Assembly: GCF_030549525.1 (NCBI RefSeq)
Contig: NZ_CP130831.1
Span: 4,551,501 to 4,615,500, forward strand
Direction of reading: 5' to 3'
Source: Stenotrophomonas sp. 704A1
GTDB lineage: Bacteria > Pseudomonadota > Gammaproteobacteria > Xanthomonadales > Xanthomonadaceae
Length of the DNA stretch: 64,000 bases
Shown: positions 1 through 7,180 of the stretch, one piece after another
Layout: each line of letters starts with the position of its first letter
Numbering within the stretch: position 1 is the stretch's first letter
Translations under genes and position numbers: made by a program
Notes under the pieces: generated by a model
The model's database searches: none
What the model was told of the DNA's origin: nothing
What the model saw: the letters and a program-made list of their open reading frames with translations, nothing else

Positions 1-608
1 ACGCCGATGCTGCCGGACAGGCCCGACATCAGCACCTGCGCCTGCATCGATTCCAGCGCCGGGCGACGTTCCATCCGTGCCGCCTGCAGCACCGCGCAGG
101 GCGCCACCTGCACCTCGACCACACCGCCACCGGCCGGATGGAAACCGTGCTGAAGCAGCTGCATGGAGGCCTGCACGCCCATCCGCGCCAGCGACGGCAG
201 GTAGCTGTCGGCGATGAAATCGGCACTGGGTGCCAGCGGGTTGTGGGTGCCGCCCTCCAGGCGCAACCGCGACGGCCCCTGCGCGCGCCACAGGGCCGGC
301 AGCACCGTCTGCAGCACCAGCGTGGCCGAACCGGCACTGCCGATGGCGAAGTGATAGTCGCCGGCCGTCACCGCGCCCGGCTCGAAGCGCAGCGAGGTGG
401 CGCCCAGCGCAGCACCGTGGGTGCAGGCGTTGCCGATCCGCGCTGCGGCGTTCACCGCAGTCAGGTGCTGGCGCATCAGTCCCGGCTTGCGCCGGATCGC
501 GCGGATGTTGTGCATCGTGAAGCCGGTGCCGGTGCACAGGCTCAGGGTCAGCGCCGAACGCAGCAACTGCCCGCCACCGTGCGCCCCCTCCAGTTCAATC
601 ATGTCCAT
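1..608 (-). CDS. rtcA: RNA 3'-terminal phosphate cyclase, 3' end cut by window edge
   Basis: RtcA converts RNA 3'-phosphate ends to 2',3'-cyclic phosphates through an adenylylated enzyme and works in cytosolic RNA repair with RtcB. About 202 N-terminal residues are present. The family signatures KPGLMRQHLTAV, GDYHFAIGSAGSATLVLQT and FHPAGGGVVEV are clear. The start at 608 is chosen because AAGGAA lies 7 nt upstream; a second ATG lies 6 nt further in. It is the last gene of the rsr-Y RNA-rtcB-rtcA unit, 82 nt after rtcB. Oddity: the N-terminal loop reads LEGAHGGGQLLR, whereas E. coli RtcA has a GAQGEGGGQ loop. Two residues are missing, including the glutamate recalled as a metal ligand of E. 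coli RtcA (Glu14), so cyclase activity could be altered. Identity is firm; activity is open. Confidence 0.95.
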   Translation of the reverse strand, partial: MDMIELEGAHGGGQLLRSALTLSLCTGTGFTMHNIRAIRRKPGLMRQHLTAVNAAARIGNACTHGAALGATSLRFEPGAVTAGDYHFAIGSAGSATLVLQTVLPALWRAQGPSRLRLEGGTHNPLAPSADFIADSYLPSLARMGVQASMQLLQHGFHPAGGGVVEVQVAPCAVLQAARMERRPALESMQAQVLMSGLSGSIG

Positions 609-653
609 CTGCCTGTTCCTTGCTGCCCGGTGTTGCAGTACCAGGCGGTACCA

Positions 654-684
654 CCGCGCGCGGCGCAGTACGTGCCGCGCGCGG
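654..684 (-). other. perfect 11-bp hairpin between rtcB and rtcA
   Basis: Positions 654-664 and 674-684 are exact reverse complements (CCGCGCGCGGC type) around a 9-nt loop. No T-run follows, so it is unlikely to be a simple terminator. It sits 7 nt past the rtcB stop and could protect the rtcB 3' end or lower rtcA expression. Confidence 0.6.
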
Positions 685-690
685 GTTGCC

Positions 691-1917
691 TCATCCCTTC
701 ACGCACACCACCTGGCGCAGCGTGTGCACGATCTCGACCAGATCGCGCTGGGCCTCCATCACCGCCTCGATCGGCTTGTAGGCCGCCGGCGACTCGTCCA
801 CCACCTCCGCATCCTTGCGGCATTCCACGTGCGCAGTGGCCTTGGCGTGGTCATCCACGCTGATCAGCCTGCGCGCCTGGGTCCGGCTCATCACGCGGCC
901 GGCACCGTGGCTGCAGCTGTGGAAGCTGTCCTCGTTGCCGAGGCCGCGCACGATGAAGCTCTTGGCGCCCATGCTGCCCGGAATGATGCCCAGCTCGCCC
1001 TTGCGCGCGCTGACTGCGCCCTTGCGGGTCAGCATCACGTCCTGGCCGAAGTGGGTTTCGCGGCTCACGTAGTTGTGGTGGCAGTTCACCGCCTCGGCCT
1101 GCGCCTCGAACGGCTTGCTGATCACCGTGCGCACCGCCGCCACCACGTTGCGCATCATCACCTCGCGGTTCATGCGTGCGAAACGCTGCGCCCAGTCCAC
1201 CGCGAACACATAGTCACCGTAGTGCTGGCTGCCCTCGGGCAGGTACGCCAGATCCTGGTCGGGCAGGTTGATCATCCAGCGGCGCATTTCCTGCTTGGCC
1301 AGTTCAATGAAGTAGGTGCCGATGGCATTGCCCACGCCACGCGAACCGGAGTGCAGCATGAACCACACGCGCTGGTCCTGGTCCAGGCACACTTCGACGA
1401 AGTGGTTGCCGGTCCCCAGCGTTCCCAGGTGCTTGAGGTTGTTGGTGTTCTTCAGGCGCGGGTGACGCTCGCAGATCAGCGCGAAATCATCCACCAGCTG
1501 CGCCCAGCCCTCCACCGCCAGCTCGGGCGGCGTGTCCCAACTGCCCTTGTCGCGGCCGCCACGGGTCACGCTGCGGCCATGCGGCACCGCCCGCTCGATC
1601 GCGCTGCGTACCGCCGCCAGGTTGTCCGGCAGGTCGCTGGCGGTCAACGTGGTGCGCACGGCGATCATGCCGCAGCCGATGTCCACGCCCACCGCAGCGG
1701 GAATGATCGCGCCAACGGTCGGCACCACCGAACCCACGGTTGCGCCCTTGCCCAGGTGCACGTCGGGCATCACCGCGATCCACTTGTGGATGAAGGGCAG
1801 CCGGGCGATGTTCTGCAGCTGCTCACGCGCCTGGTCTTCCAGTGGCACGCCGCGGGTCCACAGCTTGATCGGCGCAGCGCCCGGCTGCTGGATCACGTCA
1901 TAGTTCATGGTGGTCAT
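691..1917 (-). CDS. rtcB: RNA-splicing ligase RtcB
   Basis: GTP- and Mn2+-dependent ligase that joins RNA 3'-phosphate or 2',3'-cyclic phosphate ends to 5'-OH ends in the cytosol. At 408 residues it has the E. coli length. Visible family motifs are PDVHLGKGATVG, GVDIGCGM (metal-binding Asp and Cys), LGTGNHFVEV, HSGSRGVG, NCHHNYV and HSCSHGAGR, which carries the histidine guanylylated in the family. The start at 1917 (MTTMNYDV) is chosen over longer frames because AGGAAA lies 7 nt upstream and the longer reading runs through the Y RNA genes. It follows the third Y RNA by about 40 nt and precedes rtcA by 82 nt. Control is inferred to come from the sigma-54 promoter upstream of rsr, so expression probably needs readthrough of the structured Y RNA stretch. 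Confidence 0.98.
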   Translation of the reverse strand: MTTMNYDVIQQPGAAPIKLWTRGVPLEDQAREQLQNIARLPFIHKWIAVMPDVHLGKGATVGSVVPTVGAIIPAAVGVDIGCGMIAVRTTLTASDLPDNLAAVRSAIERAVPHGRSVTRGGRDKGSWDTPPELAVEGWAQLVDDFALICERHPRLKNTNNLKHLGTLGTGNHFVEVCLDQDQRVWFMLHSGSRGVGNAIGTYFIELAKQEMRRWMINLPDQDLAYLPEGSQHYGDYVFAVDWAQRFARMNREVMMRNVVAAVRTVISKPFEAQAEAVNCHHNYVSRETHFGQDVMLTRKGAVSARKGELGIIPGSMGAKSFIVRGLGNEDSFHSCSHGAGRVMSRTQARRLISVDDHAKATAHVECRKDAEVVDESPAAYKPIEAVMEAQRDLVEIVHTLRQVVCVKG

Positions 1918-1957
1918 GGTGATGTTTCCTTTCATCCAAAGCAAAAACAGAAAAGGT

Positions 1958-2070
1958 GCGGTGACAAAGGTGGCCGAACGCTCCGCCTGCCACGTTGCCG
2001 GGGCCGGCGGCCGGGACTTGAACCCGACCCCGAAGGGTTTCCGATGTAGTTCGGCCTGCATTCCCCGCGC
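1958..2070 (-). ncRNA. Y RNA-like RNA 3 (element C), tRNA-like, no D arm
   Basis: Read on the minus strand. An outer stem of about 7 bp (GCGGGGA with TCACCGC, one mismatch) and an 8-bp inner stem (GGCCGAAC with GTTCGGCC) flank an asymmetric internal loop holding AATGCA. Inside come a CCC-TTCG-GGG hairpin, a T arm with loop TTCAAGT closed by CGGG/CCCG, and a capped acceptor-like hairpin: CCGCC/GGCGG, GCC/GGC, CG/CG and a GCAA tetraloop. No D arm is present. The 3' end runs into a T-rich stretch (TTTTCTGTTTTTG at about 1942-1954), a possible weak termination or trimming signal before rtcB. Bacterial Y RNAs with tRNA-like modules are known between rsr and rtcBA in Salmonella; this element shares position, stem design and T arm. 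Exact ends are estimated from pairing. Confidence 0.78.
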
Positions 2071-2084
2071 AACGAAAGCGAAGG

Positions 2085-2222
2085 CGCCGGTACTGCGACA
2101 ACATTGGAGGAACATCCTGCTCTACCACTGAGCTACCGCCGCGTTGCCGCGACGAGCGGGATTCGAACCCGCGACCTGGAGCGTGACAGGCTGTAGTTCC
2201 TCCGGCATTCGCAGGGCCGGCG
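2085..2222 (-). ncRNA. Y RNA-like RNA 2 (element B), YrlA-type permuted tRNA mimic
   Basis: Minus strand. Outer stems CGCCGG/CCGGCG and CTGCGA/TCGCAG, then an internal loop with ATGCC, then an 8-bp inner stem GGAGGAAC/GTTCCTCC. The enclosed domain is a circularly permuted tRNA. In order it has a small hairpin AGC-CTGTCAC-GCT, the variable-like AGGTC, a T arm GCGGG-TTCGAAT-CCCGC, an 8-bp acceptor stem closed by a GCAA tetraloop, TA, a canonical D arm GCTC-AGTGGTA-GAGC with the G18G19 pair, and AGGAT leading back into the inner stem. The 7-nt loop CTGTCAC equals the tRNA-Asp (GUC) anticodon loop. The capped acceptor excludes aminoacylation as a normal tRNA. It is the most complete tRNA mimic of the three. 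By analogy with YrlA it should bind Ro60 (Rsr) through the stem and mimic tRNA toward modification enzymes or a nuclease. Confidence 0.85.
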
Positions 2223-2233
2223 TTGAAACAGGT

Positions 2234-2342
2234 GCGGTGACAAAAGGAGTGGAACGTCTCTTTCCCCGCGCACGGCAGGAAAGGCGGGACTCGAACCCGA
2301 CCCCGAAGGGACAACCAATGTAGTTCCACCAGCATTCACCGC
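2234..2342 (-). ncRNA. Y RNA-like RNA 1 (element A), tRNA-like, no D arm
   Basis: Minus strand. Outer stem GCGGTGA/TCACCGC (7 bp, perfect), an internal loop with ATGCTG facing TCCTTTTG, and inner stem GTGGAAC/GTTCCAC. Inside are a CCC-TTCG-GGG hairpin, a T arm with loop TTCGAGT on a CGGG/CCCG stem, and a capped acceptor-like hairpin: CTTTCC/GGAAAG, CCG/CGG and a UGCG (UNCG-type) tetraloop. No D arm. It is laid out like element C and shares with it CCCTTCGGGGTCGGGTTC and TTGTCACCGCACC, so the two look like duplicates that have since diverged. It starts about 75 nt after the rsr stop, with a strong hairpin (2365-2392) in between that may be a processing point. Confidence 0.78.
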
Positions 2343-2364
2343 GAAAAGCTTTGATTCTGGCCCT

Positions 2365-2392
2365 GCCCGGCTGGCCCCATTGCCAGCCGGGC
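2365..2392 (-). other. 10-bp hairpin between rsr and the Y RNA array
   Basis: GCCCGGCTGG at 2365-2374 is the exact reverse complement of CCAGCCGGGC at 2383-2392, with an 8-nt loop. No T-run follows on the minus strand, so a processing or mRNA-end-protecting role is likelier than termination. Confidence 0.55.
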
Positions 2393-2417
2393 GGTTCCTT
2401 GCGGCCTCCCTGCCGCC

Positions 2418-3965
2418 TTACAACGTCATGTCCTCGATGCGCTCGACCCAGCCGCCGCCATCAGACGGCGCCTGCGCGTACTGCGCCAGCAGGTCGAACA
2501 CCGCGTCGCTGAAGCCGCCGATGTGCAGCACGTCCTCGCGCTGCACGGTCTGGCTGCTGGCCACCGGCTGCAGGTCGATGCACACCAGCCGTGCCTGCGG
2601 GCAACGACGCTTGATCGCATCCCACTGCAGCATCGTGGCGGTCTGGTTGCCGGCACGGGTATCACGCCAGCTCTCGTTGTCCGACACCATCACCACCAGG
2701 TCGACCGGCTGGCGCTGGACGTTGAGCCAGCACAGCGGCGCGCTGACCGAGGTACCACCGCCATTGATCGCCAGCTGCCGGGCCAGGGTCATCACGCTGT
2801 CGCGCGGGTTCAGCCGCACCGGTCGCACCTCCGTGTCGAACGGCAACACGGTGGCCTCGGGCTGTCCACGCAGCACGCAGGCTGCGATCAGCGCGGCCAC
2901 ATCCACGCAGCGCACCCGGGTGCTGGCGCCCTTGCGGTAGCCGGTCACCGGCGACTGCATCGAGCCCGACACGTCCACGGCCACCACCACCCGACCCGGC
3001 AATGCCGGCGCCGAGCCGGTCGCGATCTCCATCGCGTCCTGCAGCGCCTGCAGGATCGGCTGCGGCAGGCCGTCGCCGGCGAGGTAGGCCATCAGCAGCT
3101 GGTACGGCAGCACGCGTGAGCGCCGCACCTGCTGCGCATCGCGCAGGCGCCCGGCAATCCGCTGCACCCTGGCCGGGTCGTCGAACACCCCGTGGCGGGC
3201 GAACGTGTTGAGGTTCATCCGCAACGTCTGCCACGACGATGCCTCGGCCAGCGCCGACCACTGCGCCGCATCCAGCGGCAACGTGCTGAAGTACTGGAAG
3301 GGCAGCGCCGGCGGCAGCCCACGCGGCTCACGCTTGAACGCTTCGTAGGCCCGCACCAGCGCCGGCAGCTGTGCCTCGTCATACGGACGACCGACGATCC
3401 ACGCATACAACGCCTTGCGTTCGGCATCGGCCGGCTTCGGGTGCACCATGCGGATCAGGTCGGCCAGCGACGGCTGCTGGCCGATCGCCGCACGCAGCAG
3501 CGTCTCCACCGTTGCCTGCTGGATCCACTCGCGCACCTGGCGCTTGGGCAACGAGCCCAGCGAACGGCGCCCGACCTGACCGCTGCGCATGATCTGCACG
3601 AACGTGCGCAGCTGGCGGCCGTTGTCGATCACCCGCGGGAAGGCTGCGGCGAACGCGACGGGATCGCGCAGGCTCAGTACCGCCAGCAGCAGCGCCGGCA
3701 TGTCCTTCATGTGCGCGGCCTGGCGGGCATAGACCGCGGTACGGGCGATGAAGCGCGGCTCGACCTGCGCGGTCAGCCCCAGCACCTGCTGCAACTGTGC
3801 CTGGGCATCGCTGTAGAAGGTGTTGTTCAGGCACCCGGTGGCGGCGTACAGCGCCAGCGCCGCCCGCGGGTCGCGGCGATAGGCCAGGCCACCGGCATCG
3901 TTGACGGTGTCGGCCTGCTGCGGCTGCGGCGGGCGCATCCAGGAGAAGAGCGAAAGGTTGGCCAT
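2418..3965 (-). CDS. rsr: Ro60 orthologue Rsr, TROVE and vWA domain protein
   Basis: Ring-shaped RNA-binding protein. Ro60 proteins hold misfolded or fragmented RNA 3' ends in the central hole and Y RNAs on the outer face; bacterial forms assist rRNA trimming and RNA decay with PNPase. The protein has 515 residues. The N-terminal part (about 20-300) is the helical-repeat TROVE domain, with GGLAYRRDPRAALALYAATG, a LRAAIG...LADLIRMVHPKP stretch and LPFQYFSTLP. The C-terminal vWA domain carries the MIDAS motif DVSGS at about residue 331. The start at 3965 (MANLSLFSW) has AGGA 7-8 nt upstream; a longer frame to 4031 would run into the promoter. It is the first gene of the repair operon, directly behind the sigma-54 promoter. 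Confidence 0.95.
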   Translation of the reverse strand: MANLSLFSWMRPPQPQQADTVNDAGGLAYRRDPRAALALYAATGCLNNTFYSDAQAQLQQVLGLTAQVEPRFIARTAVYARQAAHMKDMPALLLAVLSLRDPVAFAAAFPRVIDNGRQLRTFVQIMRSGQVGRRSLGSLPKRQVREWIQQATVETLLRAAIGQQPSLADLIRMVHPKPADAERKALYAWIVGRPYDEAQLPALVRAYEAFKREPRGLPPALPFQYFSTLPLDAAQWSALAEASSWQTLRMNLNTFARHGVFDDPARVQRIAGRLRDAQQVRRSRVLPYQLLMAYLAGDGLPQPILQALQDAMEIATGSAPALPGRVVVAVDVSGSMQSPVTGYRKGASTRVRCVDVAALIAACVLRGQPEATVLPFDTEVRPVRLNPRDSVMTLARQLAINGGGTSVSAPLCWLNVQRQPVDLVVMVSDNESWRDTRAGNQTATMLQWDAIKRRCPQARLVCIDLQPVASSQTVQREDVLHIGGFSDAVFDLLAQYAQAPSDGGGWVERIEDMTL

Positions 3966-4015
3966 GGTGGTGTCCTGTGCGGGAACAGCCCGCGTCGTGT
4001 CTTGCCGGATATAGA

Positions 4016-4031
4016 GCAATGGCCGTGCCAA
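4016..4031 (-). promoter_or_regulatory. sigma-54 (-24/-12) promoter of the rsr-Y RNA-rtcBA operon
   Basis: The minus strand reads TTGGCACGGCCATTGC, a full match to the sigma-54 consensus TGGCACG-N4-TTGC with correct GG/GC spacing. Transcription should start near 4004, giving a leader of about 40 nt before the rsr start. The divergent neighbour rtcR encodes the matching enhancer-binding protein. Confidence 0.93.
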
Positions 4032-4049
4032 CTTTTCCGTGCATCACTC

Positions 4050-4061
4050 AAACAATTGTTT
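4050..4061. promoter_or_regulatory. candidate activator site (12-bp palindrome)
   Basis: AAACAATTGTTT is a perfect palindrome in the AT-rich gap between rsr and rtcR, about 20 bp upstream of the -24 element. It may be an RtcR-binding half of an upstream activating sequence. The distance is short for a sigma-54 activator, so this is only a candidate. Confidence 0.3.
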
Positions 4062-4151
4062 TTTAAGGTTTATTTATTGAAAAACGGGATCTGATCGACG
4101 AGCATGATCGGAAATCTATATAGTTTGAGCGCACTCTTTATAGGATTGGAT

Positions 4152-5741
<1,590 letters not shown>

Positions 5742-5814
5742 GTGCACTTGTTCCTGTACCCGGCCAGGCGCATGCTGCCAGCGCGGCGCCCCGCCGCATG
5801 ACCGGAGAGCCGTC

Positions 5815-5973
5815 ATGCAGGACCGTCCCCGCTCGACCTCCAGGACCGGCTTCATCGTGCTGCTGATCTGCGTGGCCGCGTTGGCCCTGTTTGCAGGCGG
5901 CTACCAGTTCGGAAAATCGCTGGCCAAGGCCGACAACGCGCGGCCTGCCACCCTCGTCATACCGGCCCGCTGA
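5815..5973 (+). CDS. small single-span membrane protein, unknown
   Basis: A 52-residue protein: a charged N-terminus (QDRPRSTSR), one hydrophobic helix (about 12-32, GFIVLLICVAALALFAGG) and a short polar tail. GGAGAG lies 7 nt before the ATG. No function is recognised. It lies 73 nt after rtcR on the same strand and might be cotranscribed, though nothing ties it to RNA repair. Confidence 0.6.
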   Translation: MQDRPRSTSRTGFIVLLICVAALALFAGGYQFGKSLAKADNARPATLVIPAR

Positions 5974-6023
5974 CCGGATCCGGCAGGTGCCGGCACTTGG
6001 CCGGCCCCACCGCAGTCACCACG

Positions 6024-6578
6024 TCAGGCGATCTGCACCACGCGCGCGTTCTGGCACAGCGGGTAGCTGGCCACGAACTCGGCGATGGCCGCGCGCATCG
6101 CTTCGAACGACTGCCCGTACAGGTACAGCGCGGTTTCAGTCGGACCCTGCCACCAGCTGCAGATCTCGCCCAGGCCGTCGATGCGCTCGGACAGCTGCTC
6201 GAACACATGGTTCGAATCACACTGCTCGTAGACCTCGTCGGGCAGGTTCAGGCCGTCCAGGTAGATCCCCAGCCCCTCGGTGACGCCGAAGGTGCAGTCG
6301 GCCTCGCCCGCCCCCTGCACCTTCGAGCCCTTCGGTGCACCCAGCTGTTCCAGCAGATCCACCAGCTTCGGCACAGCGGCCGCATCGGCCAGGGCCACCT
6401 CGATATCACCGTACTCGACCTCGCCCTCATCGGACATCGCGGTGCCGCCGCCAGTGATCTCGCCCAGCTCGGCCGCCTGCAGCAGCGCGTCCAGCGGATC
6501 CTCGAACAGCTCGTGGCGATGCGCCGGCTGCAGCCTGGCGTTCAACGTCACGGTGACGTGCAGGGTGGGTTCGGTCAT
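6024..6578 (-). CDS. unrecognised 184-residue acidic cytosolic protein
   Basis: Opens MTEPTLHVTVTLNARLQPAHRHE, followed by an acidic mid-part with GEVEYGDIEVAL, a YLDGLNLPDEVYEQC stretch and a C-terminal WWQGPTETALYLYGQSFE region. No signal peptide or membrane segment. The second half, with paired Trp and regular strand-helix patterning, looks like a small alpha/beta fold, but no family is recognised. The start has AGGAA about 10 nt upstream. It is likely its own transcript; its neighbours (phosphatase, uvrD) do not suggest a role. Confidence 0.75.
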   Translation of the reverse strand: MTEPTLHVTVTLNARLQPAHRHELFEDPLDALLQAAELGEITGGGTAMSDEGEVEYGDIEVALADAAAVPKLVDLLEQLGAPKGSKVQGAGEADCTFGVTEGLGIYLDGLNLPDEVYEQCDSNHVFEQLSERIDGLGEICSWWQGPTETALYLYGQSFEAMRAAIAEFVASYPLCQNARVVQIA

Positions 6579-6756
6579 GAGGGCGTTCCTGGAAGATGTC
6601 AGGCCCCATTGTAGGGTCGAAGGTAGCGGCAGGCGCCGCTGCCAACGTCGCTTGCGACGGCACGAAGGGTGCCGGTCAGGACGACCGGCATAGCCCTGCT
6701 CGGCTGCCTTTCCCACCAGGATCAGCCCAGCATGGGCTCGGCGCTACAACAACCCA

Positions 6757-7083
6757 TCAACGCAGGAACGGTGGCACCTTGCGCTTCAGCAGCTCGACCA
6801 GCACCGGGTCCATGTACTCGTAGTCGTCGGGGATATCCAGGCAGATCACCCGCTTGCCGTTCAGCCATGCCCTGTATCGGCTGGACAGGCGGTTGCGGTG
6901 CGCCTTCTCCATCACGAACACCAGGTCCGCCCACTGCAGCAGCTCGGGGCTGAGCACCTCTTCGGCGTCGGCCAGCAGGCCCGCCGAGGCGGTTTCAATC
7001 CCCGGCCAATCGGCGAACACCTGCTCGGCGGTGGGGCTGCGCAGCCGGTTCTGGCTGCAGAGGAAGAGCACGTTGCGGGTCAT
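6757..7083 (-). CDS. low-molecular-weight tyrosine phosphatase-like protein
   Basis: A 108-residue protein with the phosphatase P-loop at the N-terminus, VLFLCSQNRLRSPTAE, which fits C-X5-R-S. A short form of the LMW-PTP fold (usual length about 150); the distal aspartate loop region is represented by DIPDDYEYMDP. Probably a cytosolic phosphatase of the small COG4551-like group, for which substrates are not established. It lies downstream of uvrD on the same strand, about 100 nt away. Confidence 0.8.
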   Translation of the reverse strand: MTRNVLFLCSQNRLRSPTAEQVFADWPGIETASAGLLADAEEVLSPELLQWADLVFVMEKAHRNRLSSRYRAWLNGKRVICLDIPDDYEYMDPVLVELLKRKVPPFLR

Positions 7084-7180
7084 GGGCGCAGCGTATCGGG
7101 GCCGGGTCCGTTTTCCAACGGTGCCCGGCGCCCTGGGGAGCCGGGCCAGGCCCGGCACTGCAGATGAAGCAACGCGACGA

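Noticed and set aside
1958..2342. Genuine tRNA genes, suggested by T-arm sequences and a D arm
   Set aside because: The arms are in permuted order, acceptor ends are capped by tetraloops, and A and C lack a D arm. They are better explained as tRNA-like Y RNA modules.
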